Shown: positions 23,192-37,376 of the stretch, piece after piece
How positions within the stretch are numbered: position 1 is the stretch's first letter
Layout: each line of letters begins with the position of its first letter
Assembly: GCA_013399115.1 (NCBI GenBank)
Contig: VXAA01002965.1
Span: forward strand, 42,899 to 106,898
DNA: 64,000 bases
DNA from: Anseranas semipalmata
Lineage: Eukaryota > Chordata > Aves > Anseriformes > Anseranatidae
Reading direction: 5' to 3'
Notes under the pieces: generated by a model
What the model was told of the DNA's origin: nothing
Database searches by the model: none
Seen by the model: the letters and a program-made list of their open reading frames with translations, nothing else
Position numbers and translations under genes: made by a program

Positions 23192-24030
23192 TTATGTTGC
23201 AATAAATATGCTTGGTCTGAAGATGATTGCTTGATCTGGGGGATGTGGTGGTTTAGTAGAATTAAGCAAATCAGTTACTTTGGGGATTTCAAATTGCCCA
23301 TCATTGAATGGACCTGTTCCAGCAATGGCAGTGTAATTGTCACCATTTGGAGTACTGCTTGAGGAGTCCTGGGTCACTAGTGCAGTGCCATTATGAATTA
23401 TGTGTTGGATGAACCATGATCACCTGAAGGCAGTTCAGAAGTGTGTGTGCAGTGGGTGCTCTGGGAAGTGTATTGTGGTGCACATTTGCCCGTATCTTGG
23501 AAGCCTACTGGTTCCATTGTGGTCCTCTCCAGAAGAAAACTGAAGGACAGAAAGGAAATCAGACTTGGCCTTGTCCTTCTCAAGGCTAGAAGTGTGCAAG
23601 CAGCCCACAGTTTCCCTTGCAAAGTGTCTGCTTGCTGAGGGGAGGTACATGACACGTTCCTCAGTCAAATGCCTGGAAATGTGGCCAACACCACTCCAGA
23701 GGCAGGTTCGATGGATGTCACCACTGATTCTCTTTTCCCTCTGCGCATGAGTGGGCAACTCAGGAAGGTACCCAGATGGAGAGGGTGCAGGACCAATGTG
23801 CTCCACACTGAACCTCTGAGCAGATCCCTTGGCAGGTTGGGGATGTGGGACACGGTCCTGCTGCCAGGCTTGTCCCCACCAAATGAGGTGCTACAGCTTC
23901 CACAAGAACCAGGAGAACAGAGCCACACTCTGCTGACAAGAGGCTGTTGAGAGTACGGGGGCACTGTGGTCATGGCCATGGGCATGATCAAATATCCATC
24001 ACTATTACTACAACCAGTCAAGTATGGCAA
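23192..24030 (-). pseudogene. doubtful coding remnant, unidentified
   Basis: On the minus strand two overlapping frames are open for 121 and 123 codons, and the first continues after one stop for a further 85. Downstream a 61-codon frame contains STPNGDNYTAIAGTGPFNDG. An alternative frame includes RLPRYGQMCTTIHFPEHPLH. The peptides are Ser/Pro/Thr-rich and irregular, with no motif I recognise and no clear splice sites. The plus strand is also fairly open here, so this may simply be GC-richer DNA with few stops. Confidence 0.15.
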
Positions 24031-27000
24031 GATTTGCTAGCCTGCTCTTCTAGGACCAGTCTCTGAGGGGCAGCCTGACTTTTTGGTGCTGGAGAAATCA
24101 CTGATTTGGGGTGTGGGGATATACTGGCTGTAAGTTGCTGAGATATATTCACACTTGCACTTGGAAACATGATTGCTTTCCAAAACACTCAGTACTGCCT
24201 GAACGATCCAAAAAAAATAAAAAAATAAAAATAAAAGCCATTTCAAGATATGGTTGTACTTTGCTGGTCAAAAAATTTAATCTAACAAAATCACTACCTT
24301 ATTTTATGTTTTATTTCACCCGCTTTCTCTTTTTCCCTTCTATCGCAATGACAAAATCAACTGGTAAAACTGAAGCCTTAGCATCCCCTCCCAAGACCTA
24401 AGGAAACCCAAGCATGTTTTGTTTTTTTGCTTTATACAATGAGAAAGTCTAAATTAAAATGCTTTGCAAAATTTGTCAGTTGGAGATTTTTTTCCCAAGA
24501 AATTAATTGAAAAAGTGAGTTCTCCAAAGAATATGTCACATTTTCTTATCAGCTGCCTTTCTAGAGGAACTTCTAATGAATGGAGGGGGTGTTACTTTGT
24601 GCTAATGCCCAATATGTCATTCTTTGGAAGCATTTTTATTTGAGATGTCCCAATCCCTCCTACATCCCTGCTTTGCTGAGTAACCTCTTACAGTCCTCAT
24701 CCTGTTTCCCTCCCAGACTGCCCAGCTGTGTCCAGGATTATAAATTGTGGCAGACCACATTCCCCTGGCTGGTCTCTCCTCTTTCTCTCTTTCTCCTAGC
24801 GGGTGGGGACCTGTGCTACCCTTTTTCCATCTACTGCTGATGAAGGGTCACATTTTTCAGGACAGTGGGGTGGATCTTGGCTTTCACTAGTTCATCTGTC
24901 ATTTCCCTATTGAACAACAAATGGATATGGAGTGGAAGGCAAAAAATTAAGACCTGGTTTTGGGTTTTTGTCTCCTCTTAAAGGACATTGTTCTGAGCAA
25001 AGCTGAGTGACTGCAAAGCAAAGCAAATCCTCAGGTTGTGGCTGAGCTTGAAGAGGACAAACTCAGTTTTGAGAGGGACCTATTTCTGTCAAGGCTTCGC
25101 AGTCTTTGCCAAATGCAAACATTGCCACTCCTGAGAACTACAAGAATTTCTCCTGCGTAATAAGCTTTTGTTTTTGGAACAAGCACTTTCTGAGGACAGA
25201 TAGTGACAGCAGATGGGAACAAAGTCAAATTTGTTTGTTTAAGCTAAGAGAAAACACCATTCCCTTTCTCTTATGACTTTATGAAGAAATACAAACTATA
25301 ATGATGTGATGGAAACTGGTATTAAAAAAACAAACAAACCTGAAATGGCATATCTGACTGAAAAGGAGCTTTCTTTACAGTTTCTGGTGGGGCACTGACT
25401 TAGTTTGTTTATTTTCTGGTTGTGTTTGGACTCTGATGTTATTCTGTATCATGAGTAAAATAAAAGCTCCCTGCAGCACTTTTCTGTGGATGCGGTGCCA
25501 TGCTGGAAAAAACATCCTCTGGCTTTTTAAAAGACAGCAATTTGTACATTCCATTTCTTGCAAAGGTCTTTAACACACACCCCCTTCCACCCTTTTATGT
25601 GGGATAGCCCTCGCCTCATTCTCGGCATAAGGGTACATTTGTTTAAATGAAGGAATTGTTTAGAAGGGACAGAAGTAGTTCTCCTTCCTCCAACTCCTGC
25701 GTTTTTGGAGCCTCCAGACCACCCACTAACAGCAGAGCTCAGAGGCGTCCAAAGCTTTTTCTCAAATGTGCTTTATATGAATCGCTTTCGTTTCTGGAAA
25801 TCGCACTGTGCTGCTCCGAAGTACCAGGCCCAGCAGTATCTGTGAGTGTTGCTGTTTCAGCCCATAGCTGTCCTAGGTGTCAGAATTCCCAAGGCGATTA
25901 CGGTACCAGTAAAGCATCTGTATATTTCTGGCATCTTCTAAAAGGACAATTTAAGAGAAAAAGTTCTAGAGGGCTCAAGCAAACCAGAGTGAGTCAGAAC
26001 CAGTGACTTTGCTTCTACACCCAGAGCAGGATTTTTCTCTTAGAACTGGAAGTGATCTGGCAATGACTAAGTTTGATTCTGAGAACTGATCAAAAAACAA
26101 CCAGAAAAAGCAATTGCTAATGATACTGCCTGAAGACTAAGGAGCTCATGTGTTTTGGTACTCACAGAACAGTACTTCCAGAGGCTGTATTTCCTAGAAA
26201 GGAAAGTTGAATGCTGCCTGCCAAGATACTGGAAGGTGCCACCCACAATCCTGGTGTACTTTTGAGACTCTTCCCATTCTGTTTCTTCTGCTGTAGCAGT
26301 ATTTCATCAGGCTTCCCTATCCAGATCTGTGCTGGGGTTTACAGTACCAGCGATGCTGGATCCCATCGCAGGTTGTCTTGTGGACCAGAGGAGGATGAAC
26401 AACAGCAGCACAAGAGGGGTTGAGGCTGGTGAAGCTGAGCCTCCTCCAAGCCTTCTTGCTGGAGGCTGAGGTCCACCAGGGAAAGAGCTGCTGCTCCTTG
26501 GTGACCACCTCCTGCCCCAGATACAGCTATCTGCAGCCTTTATGTCCCTCCCTGCACCAGGCATGGTGGGTAACCAGGAGAGCAAATCTTCTGCTCCCTC
26601 AGAGACTGGCCTCCTTCTTCTAGTCCTGCCTTCTCCCTCATGGCAGGATCACGACTACCTCTGCATGGGGGAGCCTGCACAGGGAGGACAAGTGCTGACT
26701 GCAGCAAGTAGACAAGCAGCAGCATGGGAAAGACGGGGGGATGTAGATGGGGATGTCATCTGCAGTTCCTGGTGGACTGGCAAGGCAAGGAGAGGAGAGG
26801 AGAAGGTGTAAAGAACAAGGGGTCTGGGAAACAGAGTTCCTTGACTGCAAGCACCCTGCTCTCCAGATCCCTCTCCCCAGTGTCAAGGTCTTCCTAAATC
26901 CCTCCCAGCTCCCAGTTCCTTCTGGAGGCTGGTTTGCCTGGAGGACCCAGGTCAGGACACACTCTTCAATAGGATACATAGTCCTTTTGGATGACAGCTT

Positions 27001-28289
27001 GAGCCTTCAAAGATGTAGAACATGACCTGATTCCGGCAGTGAAAACTTCTTCTGGTGAGGGATAAGTCTTCTCTATCTTCCACAAAAGAAATATGTAATT
27101 TCTTATTGTAAACAGCTTAGCGTGGCTGGTGCTGCATGGCCAATTCAGTTCACTGGCGGGATGTAATTTACCACAGGCATATTTATACACTGGCTATAAA
27201 ATATGCTGAGTTTTCCAGGATGGAAAAGTGCCATTTGAATGTGAGCTAATTATATCTACTTCCTTATCGTAAAGTACCATTCAAAAGCAAAAGCAGCAGT
27301 AACAGCAGTTAAAGTTTATGTCTCAAACACCCACACAGACTTCTTCCAGGGAAAGGATGAAGGAGTAAATAACTTCTGGCTGTATCATTTTGATTTGGAC
27401 TATTTCTATTTTATATCAATCTATTAAAGCACAAGGACAAAATATATATATATTTTTTTGGCTGGTAATCTGGAATGTTTCAATTAAAAATTGCCCAACA
27501 GGGATGAGTTGAAAAACCCCATTGCAACTAACCCTTTTCCACAAATCTGTTTTTTTTTTTTTTTTTTTTTTAAATAAGGAAATGTTTTGGTGAAAACTTT
27601 TCAGCTACTTCTACTAACAAGAGCCAATGAAACTGAAGCTAAAGTCAGAATAGACATAAAGCAGTCTTTTTTAATAATGACAATAATTTGGGATTGGAAA
27701 AAATTAGCAAGTGGTGGATTCTACGTGACTGGAGAAAATTGTAATCAGGATAATGGGGTTCTGAATGACATACTACGTTCCAAATTAGGCAGAAATTCAG
27801 GCCAAGCCTCAACATATGTGACACTGAAGTAATATTAGGTGGTCGGAACAGCTCCTGCCAACCATATAACCCATGACACTGAGACATTCTCCCACAGACT
27901 CTGCCTTCAGCTAAATGCAGGGGTGTGCTATGGCCCACATGCTGGGCAATAGCATGAAGCTATTCCATACCACCTTCTAGGCAGCCATCCTGCCCATGGG
28001 GGAAAAATTTGTCCCTGGGCAAACTGGGCCTTGAGCTGGCCCATTTAAGGGAAACTGGCTTATTATGGAAGTTGTAGTCACTGGAGATTTTCGTTTTACT
28101 TAAGCGGTCAAGGAGCCAAGTCCTGGGTCTTGGCATCATGTTGGCTTGCTCACTGGGGACCCCTGATGTGCCTTGGGTCTCATCAGTCTGGCGGGTACTT
28201 GCCAGGGTTTGCAGCCAGCATTCGCGTAGCACTGAGGGGAAAAAATGAGATTCCATGTTTGAAGCATGTCTTGGGGCTGAGAGAGAGGA

Positions 28290-28318
28290 GGGAGGGAGGG
28301 AGGGAGGGAGAGAGAGAA
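28290..28318 (+). repeat. GGGA-rich purine microsatellite
   Basis: Five or so GGGA units pass into GAGAGAGA. The frames crossing it are low-complexity. Confidence 0.85.
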
Positions 28319-31167
28319 GCTGGGGTGTGTGAGGCACTCTCTCTGCCATCAGTCATGTTTGCTAAGGCCTCTGAAGACATTCTTCTCCTATGAAGACTCA
28401 TGGTGTGAGAGAGGTAGGTTGTTAGTGAGGATGCATCCCCTCTCCACCAGCCCCTGCAAAACCCCTCCAGGCTGTTGGGATCCAGCACTCAGAAACTAAG
28501 CAAAAGCCAGAATGAAGGATGACAGGCACCTTTAGGTCCTTCTGAGAACAATATCATCATCAATAACATGGTTACATGCTCCAGTTTCATGAGCACAGTA
28601 GGTTATGATGAGGTATTTCTTTGCAGATAGTGCTTCCTCAAGCTTAATTTCCTGGCCTTGTGTGCCAACCCCCCATGGTGTGAAATGACGCCTCCACCTC
28701 CTTTGCAGCATCATGGAATGTTGGGGTGCCTTGCAGAGGGTACATTCAACACGTATCTGTGAGGTTAAAAGGGTGCTGTTTGATTAACATGCCCATCTCA
28801 GAGCTGGGTGAAAAAGCAAAGCCCCAAATATCTCTCAGGGGCGAGCAACCTGAGTCTGGACGTGGCACCATGCAATAGTATTGTGTCTAGTGCTTGACCA
28901 TCATCTGAAGAAGCTGACCATCTCTGGTTTTCTGCCTAGTCCAGCAAACAAGACAAGCTTAAAAATATGTGCAAAGAGAATGTGAGATCTGTACTGGTTC
29001 TTGAATGTTGGGAATGCAGCTTCTGAGATGGATAATGTTCCCGATGTTAAGCCCCTTTGAAATTTATAGATGAAGGCGGTGTTTCTCCCAGTTTTACTTG
29101 GGTGAAAAGGCATTATCTACTGCTCAGGTAGGAAGAAATCTGGAATGATTTCAAGAAGACATAACCAGAGTCCCCTAGTAATGAGTGTGAACTGAATGTA
29201 TTGGTGATGTGGATGGAAGAATGACATTTTTGAATTCTACGCAGAGATCTCAATCTGTTTCTGACCCTATGGGAAAAACAGAAGCACAGCTGCACGCGTG
29301 TAAAATAAAACTACTTGGGGCAAAACAGTTTAAAATGCTAGTAGGGCTTCCAGTTGTATGTATGAAATATTGATGAACTCAAGGTCTGGGGAAGAGACTT
29401 GTGTCGATTAGCTCAATTCAGGGCACTAAACATTCCTTTGGAGTAATTCATCTCAAAACCAAGCATCTCTTCTGAGAGAGAAGCCTTTGAAACGTGATTT
29501 ATAATTGCAAACTACTGAAGACAAGGTTGCCTTGGTTGTGAATTTTTTCATCCTTCAGCCTCAGTTCCGAATGCCTTGTGGTTCTAACACCATATTTTAT
29601 CTTTGGCTTTATTCATAGCATGGCAATAGCAATAAAATATTTTCTTGCTGACCTATCAGTGTATTCATTTTGTTTCAAAGGGCACATTATCCTTTGTTGC
29701 CTTATGACTGCAGATGCAAAATAACTTAATGATGGTATGTGTTTTGAGCAATCATTGGGCCTGTGGCAAAGATGCTTTTTAAACATGACACAGTGCAGAG
29801 TGCAGCTAAGCACTGTACGTTGAACTAACGAGCCTTGAACTAATAAGCATCCACAATTTTGTAGCCTAACTATCTTTTGATTTATGCTAGAAAGACCTCC
29901 TTGAGAATTAAGAAAGTCTGTGTTGCCTTTCATTTCCAAAGTCCTCACCTTGGTCACCTCTATAGAAGTTACTGTCTTTTTGCATATGAATCTTTCTTAC
30001 GCTGAAGTCTTCAGCATCTCAAATACAGACCAGCCTCTGTTAGTGCCCATAGGCTAACAGTCATTCTTCCTTTTCTGAATGAGGGTCAAAGTGAACTATT
30101 AATTTTAAAGTTGTGGGGGCCTGAAGAGCACAACCCAGATCTTGCTATAGTTGCTCTATTCTTTCTTTCACAAAAATGAGGAACATTTTGAAGATCACCC
30201 CTGGTTTCTGTCCCAGAGAGTACTTTGTTATCCCATGCAGAAGGGAAAACTTCAGCCCGAAAACTGAAAGCAAATGAAGATGCACATATGTGTACACATA
30301 CACATGAACACAGACCTCCTATATCCTGGAAATTAGGCACTCCTTTGGAAAATGGCCATTGTACATTCAACAGCAATAACATCTTAATTTTATTTTATGG
30401 GCATCCACCTCAAATAATTTGTAAGATTTTTTTGTATTTCTATGTAAACTGTACTTAAGAATTTTGTATCCAGTGCTGGAAACATGAAAAGTTTGACAAG
30501 AAAGAGTTTCATTTCAAAACTCAAGAGCAACAGTTATTTTGGGTAGGGGAATTCTGGTGGGTCAGGACTTTGTGTGTCAGCATCCTGCCCAGCAGCAGTG
30601 AGCAGCATCTCTCCTCTCATAAAGACTGGTGGGGTTTGTAAGGAGCAGTATTTGGCCACAGAAAGCTGCAGCTTTTGAGAATGTGACCCCGTGTTTATAG
30701 GAAAGAAAAGTTTACCCAAATCAGGGCTTGATTGCTGGTCTATGTGAGCTGTCTACCCACATTTAACATCACAGTCTTCCCAATGACTCTTTTGTCATTG
30801 ATCATTGAATTGTCATTGTTGTTTGCTCATGAATTTCAGGCTTAACCCTCCCAGCTTGTGTGCTGATGTATGCAAACACTTCTTCATTCAGGTAAAGCAG
30901 ATGTGTATGCAGTAGATCTTTCTTTTGAATACTGAATAATTAGGAGAACAGATGGCAAATGGGCTGATTTTCACTTCATGCTGCTTTTTTACATCACATT
31001 ATTTTTAGTGGTTGATGTTTCATCTGTTTTGTGAATGTACACATAAGAGGTGAAAAAGGTTCTTGCAATTTATTTATTAATAAAAAAGAAATGAACTATT
31101 GGTATATTATATGATGCAACATCACTGGCTTCAGTAGACTTATACTGTTTGATATTGTTTTGGAGAG

Positions 31168-31185
31168 AAGCTCACATGTGAGCTT
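31168..31185. repeat. 18-bp perfect palindrome
   Basis: AAGCTCACATGTGAGCTT reads the same on both strands. With one extra base it extends into GAGAG on the left and CTCTC on the right. It lies at the edge of the LTR fragment that begins just to its right and could mark that junction. Confidence 0.85.
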
Positions 31186-31194
31186 TCTCTCCCA

Positions 31195-31430
31195 TTTCTC
31201 ACTCCTCTCTCCCAGCTGCTGTGGCACAGCAGTTTTTTCCCTTCCTTAACTCTGCTCTCCCAGAGGCCCAACCAGCGTCGCTCCCTGGCCCGGCTCTGGC
31301 CAGCGGCGGGTCCCTTTTGGAGCCGGCTGGAGCTGGCTCTGATCTGACATGGGGCAGCTGCTGGGCTCTGCTCACAGAGGCCACCCTGCAGCCCCCTGCT
31401 ACCCAAACCTTGCCGTGTAAACCCAATACA
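31195..31430 (-). mobile_element. truncated endogenous-retrovirus LTR fragment
   Basis: On the minus strand, from 31430 downwards, the sequence matches the first part of the LTR at 61667-62742. It starts TGTATTGGGTTTAC, has GGCAAGGTTTGGGTAGCAGG and GCCCAGCAGCTGCCCCATGT, and ends around GGGAGAGAGGAGTGAGAAAT. Only about 236 of 1076 bases are present, the 5' end of the LTR. No viral coding sequence adjoins it. ORFs over it are frames within the LTR. Confidence 0.8.
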
Positions 31431-34400
31431 CTTTGTCCGTCACTATCTTGACGATGCGAAGTCTGGATTCAGACCAAGCTTCTCCTTGGTCACCTCTAGT
31501 TCCTGGGACTCGATCCTTATCAGATCTTTTTATTGATGTTAAGAGAGAGAACCAGTGCTAAACTGGAGGCTGTTTAGTGGAATATTCCAGGGTTGGTGTT
31601 TAGTGCTAGAAATAACAGTTATGATGTATACTCTCACTTGCGTTGTTCCAATAAAGACGCAAGGCGAGGACAGACGATATCCAAGACTCAGCAGTTGTGA
31701 TTCTGGGATCAATTCATTTGGGAAATGATTGCTGGGTTGTGGAAGTGTCTGAAATACATCCTCCAAGTCTTACTATGGAGGAGCAAGCTGATCTCCAGAT
31801 GTCATCACTACATTCCTGCAGCTCTGTACCACATCTGGGCTGTGTCTGCCCATGACTGCTGTCAGCTCAGTATCACTGGCTTACAATGAAGCTTGAAGCT
31901 GGGCAGGCTGCATTCCAGTAATGGGCTGCTGAAAAATTAATCCACTCTGACAAATTAACAAAAAGAAGCTTTGGATCCTTCCCAGATCTACACTGAAAAC
32001 ACCATTTGAGCTAAGCAATGTCAGCTCTCCGGTGTTAGTCATAACCAGAAAAACATGGCATGACCATAGTTACGTAGGCTGGCTTCCTGAGAGTTTTCCC
32101 ATAAACCCTGTTCCAGCTCTTCCAAAGGCAAAACCATGTATACAACTTAGTGCTCATTTCCTTGTGTGGAGCAAGCAATTTATAATGTTCATCCTGAGCT
32201 TTGGGGGAAAAAAATTAAAGGTGGAAGTGCAAAAACAGAACTAAGGAATCATAGACATTATTGAAGAGATCGGTGCTTTTGTTTAGGCTGAAAGAAGTGA
32301 AGTGCTCTGAATAATAACCTTGAAAATGAGTTGGTGCAGGGAAAATAATTTAAAGGGTTTACTCTGACTTTATACCTAGCCAGTCAGAGTATGTCACGAT
32401 TAAGCTTCTGCTTGGAGCAGTGTGTTGGAAAGTTTTAATCTTTTTTCCCACTCTGCTCTTGTGAAGGGTCAAGAAGATGTGTCCATGATATGTTTTAGGT
32501 ATTGCAATGCCTAAATCTTAGCTAACATATAATGTAGGTAAATTCACTGTCCAGAGTAGAAGTCTGGGTCTCTAACAATAACAGCTACAGCGCTGCCTCC
32601 TCATCTCTTACTTGCTCCAGGAGTCCATGTGCAAAACACAACTGATATGCTCTGAGGACTGGCCAACTGACGGCCCCGTGTTTGCTGTAGGGCAGACTGT
32701 GGCACGCTCTGGCAAGGCCTTGTTAGGTGCTGTGGTCCTTTCCCTGTTGCATGGTGCCACGTGCATGTGGTGCCAGCCACATAAGAACAAATGCAAGGTG
32801 TTACTAGATTGACTCATGTCCTACTGCTAAAATAAGTAAATGCGTTGTTAAAGCTGCTGTTGGGTTTCAGGCAAGAGCTGAGACTTCAGGCATCTTGGCA
32901 GTGTCAGGACAAAGGTGGCTGTGTGTTTGCATTTTGGGAGAACCATAGGCACTATAGTCTTTGGACATTTCATCCAAGGAGTGACTGAAGCTCAGCAGAG
33001 TGTTGAGAAGGAAATGTCTAACAGTTAGGCATGGCATACCTGCAGGTGGGACTCCTCTGCCCTAAATTAGACTTACACCATAATGCAGGAACACTGATTG
33101 TACCAGCCATCAGTGGACACTCATGCTTTTTCCCATCCTTTTAACCCAGTACCTCGAGCTTTCTGGCCTGTGGGATCTCACGGAATCATATCTGGAACAA
33201 TGTGTTTCCCATCTGCTTCATGGTGGCACCAAGAATTAAGTGGGAGAATGTCTCCGTTGGACATATGGGCTTCTGAGGTTTCAAGGTCTGGTTTGGCCCC
33301 ATTACAACTACTGGAAGGCAATGTAATGTTTCGGAGGTTTTGTTTAGGGTCAGTGAGGTGTTGGGGGACAACAGACAGACATTCAGGGACAGCCCTGGTG
33401 GATCCTGAGGACTGTAGCAGAGTTAAATGTTCTGATTGGGAACCTACTTCCTGCTGCAGCTCTGGACCTCCTTTACATCAAATTTTGTAGCCTGTTATCA
33501 CAGAGGACAGTGAATCCAACGCCTTTGGCAAATGAAATTTTTACATTAATATTTTAGTAAATAAAAGGGAGAAAAAACTTCATAATTGTTGCACTGAATC
33601 ATCAGGCTGGTGCAGCAATGTGGAGTTTCTATGTAAGTCACATGACTTATTTTAAGTAAATGAAACTACATTTCTGATTAGATTTGGTTTTCCCTGTACC
33701 TCATCTTGCAGGGGCTTTTGGAGCAAGAAATTGCCATTTAGTACTAAAGGAAGCTTGATCCTGCAAGAAAGTCTCAGACTGGGCTCTCTTCTCAAGACTT
33801 TTTGTTTTGTCGTTCTCTGCTTTCAGTTTAAAAAATGTTTTTTATTTTTAAATTGAAAACAATAAGAAAAGCAGTAAAACAACAACAGTAAAACAAAAAA
33901 AAAATAATAACAATTAAAGCACAAGTGTCTGGATGAGAAAGCACAGCTTGTGTGTCTGCACTGAGAACCAGTTTAAGGTTAGACATCTGCCTTGTAATAG
34001 GCTGCGTCTGGACACAAAATGCCAGTTTTCACCAGCAAACCTCTACAAATGCAGAGGCAGAGCATAAATTTTTTAAGGTCTAGTATAAATCATGCATGTT
34101 ATTTCCAGGTGCTTTTAGTCCTAAAAACAGATCTTCCCCCCTCCTTTGGGAAAGAAACAAAACAAGACAAAACAAAGCCCCACAACATTCCTATAGAGAT
34201 TAAAAAAACCATAAACTTTTATAAAAAAATTTATGGGAAAAACTGGCTATTTCTGATGAGCTCTGGTACTGGAAATTCATAGCACATTTTATCTAATGGA
34301 CAGAAAATATTTCAGCTTTGGGGGAGGACTGCTTGGTTCGCAATGTTAGTTTCTTCTGAACTAACGGTAAGTGGCTTTGTTCGTTCTCCCAATACAATAA

Positions 34401-36309
34401 GTGTGCATTGCAACTTGTGGTGTAAAATGAGTTTTTTTTTTCTGACAGATCCTTTCTTTGTAGCAAACAGGGAAGCGAACCACCTGACATGGCTTCTCCA
34501 CAGCACTGACTGCCTCTCAGCAACATCACTGAACCTTCCTCAGCATCTCTGTTACCTCAGTGAAGTCCTGAAGTGGCCTTTTGCATTCTTAGTTTGCCGT
34601 TAGCAGACCCATTCTTATTAGCAAATAAAATGGTTGTGGAGCTGCCTTTGGTTCTGAGGCTAATCTGTGCAATTTATGCATATATTAATCCCTCTAATCC
34701 ACAAACCAGGAGGGCTGCATCCAAATTGCCCATGCATTTCAAGTTGGCCTAGGTCTACACAGTGCCAAGGGGGATGCAAGTAATGTAACAGGGTGGATGG
34801 CTGCGTGACGCTTTTTGGGCCCATGCCCTCATTTTGTTTGGTTTGCTATTATAGGCATAGACAATGAGTCCTGACAGGTCCGGAGGCAAGGGTAAATCAG
34901 CAGAACTGCTCTGGGTGTTCATATATAATTCAAGGACTAGTTCTTGTTACTGAGCAGTCTCTGAGCAGAGAGGTGGATGCTGACCCCCGTCCCCTTGAAG
35001 GACTTCCATGTCAGTCTAAGGCAGTGGCTGCGTGGCTGACTCTCTGTTGTTGGGCTTCTTCAGTGACCTGACAAACTGTGTGTGACTCAGATCATCTTTT
35101 TTACCACCAGATAAAGAGGAAGAAATTTACAACAAGATGGCAATGGATGGGGAGAAATTCCCACATCTTTCTCTCTCCAGCCCCTTACAGTGAAAGGAAG
35201 GAAATAGGTGATATGATGAGGAGCTGTGTGCAGACCAGGCAGATATGGAGGAGAAGGGCAGGAGAAACCCCAGATGAGATTCAGTGTAATCCCCGAAGTG
35301 TAAAACTCCTACAGCTCGGGGCATTGAGAATACATTTAGTGGTGAAAGTATTTAAATGAGTTAATCGGGGCTAAGCTGCTTGTTTAGGATTCTGAATCTT
35401 TTCACTAAAAAGCAGATCAAGTTAATCCAAATCAATTTCTCAAATCCATTTTTATTCAGATTATCAAACTTTAGGGCACATTAACCATTCTCTAGTACAT
35501 ATGTGCAGGCTACATGGCAGCTCGCCCCTTGTTAAATCTTTTAAGCATCTGGATTGAGGGATAAACCAGTGTTTGGATTAACCTGACATTTATCTCTCTC
35601 CTCTCCCTCTTCCACACTCCCTCTTTTTTGGGGGTTGCTTTTTTGTCCAGTTATGAGGAAGTCTCTGGCACTGATGTTTTAGAGATGTTTTCGACAGAGG
35701 GGGGGAGCAATCACCTCCACTTAACAGTGCTATGAATCACATAAATTCATAACGTAATTCAAGCTTCATTTTTATGATCAGATCTGAGAACGGGCAATCA
35801 AACCCAGATTATTTTAGATCTGATTCTGAAATGGAGCAGATATAAAACTTGCAAGAGCTTAATATTGTGACAAAGTGTCTCCCATGGTTGGAAGACGTGA
35901 TCTGATTTATTGTTTTTTGAGGTGAATTTCATATTGGTTAGAAGTACTGGTTTGGCTTCTCCTGACACTCAAGTCCTGTAGACTAGGTGTGAAGGACTGA
36001 AAATTTCCTTACTAGCTAATAAGCTTTAATCATTTTATTTAAAAGCCAGTGTTCAGGCATGCTAGGAAGTAGTGCAATGTGCTTGTCCAAAGCTTCTCTC
36101 TTTCTGGGGCCTGAGTGAATAAGTAATACATATTAAAACAAAATCAATATATATGAAGTGATTGCCAGTAAATTAACAAACATGGTTGTCAGTGCTGGTT
36201 TGAGAACTGAATTATTCCTGGACACCAAGTGAAGTGAATTGCAAGCATGCATATCCTGAAATAAACATCTGCAAAATGTCTACATTAGCATTACCATTAC
36301 GGTTTTGAC

Positions 36310-36395
36310 CTGAAGAGATTTTCAAGCCAGAAGGGACCACTAGATCATTCACTTGACTATCTGCATAACACAGGGCGTAGAATTATGCTGAACAA
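36310..36395 (-). repeat. ancient CR1-like retroposon tail
   Basis: AAGCCAGAAGGGACCACTAG then ATCATTCACTTGACTATCTG and CATAACACAGGGC.TAGAATTA follows the reverse-oriented terminus of an old amniote retroposon (consensus form ..GAAGGGACCATTAGATCATCTAGTCTGACC..TATAACACAGGCCA). I place it with old CR1/L3-type elements by memory of that pattern. Edges are approximate. Confidence 0.5.
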
Positions 36396-37376
36396 TTGCT
36401 GTCTTGAGTCTTCAGGTCCTGGCTAAGCCAAAGCAAGGGGAGGAGGAAAAGAAAAGAGGGATATTTGCTTGGGTGAAAGTAGAGAGAGGAAATTTTGAAC
36501 AGTGGAGGAAGATGAAAGGCAAGGCTCCAGATTGCCATCCAAAAGTCAGTCACCATATGTCTGTTTAAGGTCAAAGGTGCAGCAACTGACCTGCAAAACA
36601 GTGAGGAAAATGTTTCTGTCTGTGGCCATTGGTCATATTGCTCAGGCAACTGTCTCTTCTCATTTTTGACTTACTGCTGCAGAGCCGATTCCTTTCCCAT
36701 GAGCCATCTAATGGGAGCAGTAAATCTGAATTGTTTCTGGGATCAATTGATGGCCATGTGCTGGGAGAGGGAAATCCTCTTCATTTCCTTTCCCTAAATT
36801 TGCATAGTCCAGATGACTAAAGGTTAAAATTAGTGATGGGACTACTCCAGAGAGTTCAGAGTTGTTTCTGAGTCTCAAAAAATGGGAGTGTTTGCAGGCA
36901 GGCTGAGCCAGAGGTGTGAACATATCAGGAAGAATATTCTGGATGTCTGCTTTAGAGAAATGGTCACTAGAACTGCAAAGGGTCAGATTGGACAAAGCCT
37001 GGTGGTTTCCCAAGATATCCCTGAAAACACATCTTAGAAATGTCAGTTTCTCATTTTCCATGGGTTTTTCTCTCCTGTTCTCTTCCCCACCAGAGGTCTC
37101 TGCAGACAGCTGTGAATGGAAGAGAACTTTGTATTGTGGCTACCAGCCTGGGACCAGAAGGTCAAACCGTCCAACTAAATCATCCAGCACCAGACGTCTC
37201 CTCTTCGTTGCTGATCTTATTCCATTACACTTAGTGTTTAGTTGAAAATCATGTAAGAAAAATGGAGATTTTTTTTTAAAAAGGAGGCATAAAATAACTT
37301 TTTATTTTTATTTTTTTCCAGAGACAGAAAATATGGAGGTCTCTTGGTTGGTTTCTTCTTACTGTTTTTTTTTTTT

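Larger units (their letters stand above)
19311..31194. other. gene-poor region downstream of EVA1A
   Basis: I can support no gene here. The region contains two CR1 pieces, a GATA array and a GGGA run, listed separately. It also has an AT dinucleotide run near 27442, a poly-T run at 27549-27571 and a short duplication of TTTCCTTGTC(C)ATTAAAA at 23009-23043. One minus-strand stretch (23192-24030) is listed separately as a doubtful coding remnant. Confidence 0.55.

Noticed and set aside
31431..31760. Possible second LTR-like segment beside the LTR fragment, with AATAAA near 31650
   Set aside because: No matching copy elsewhere in the window, no clear TG..CA ends and no similarity I can recall.
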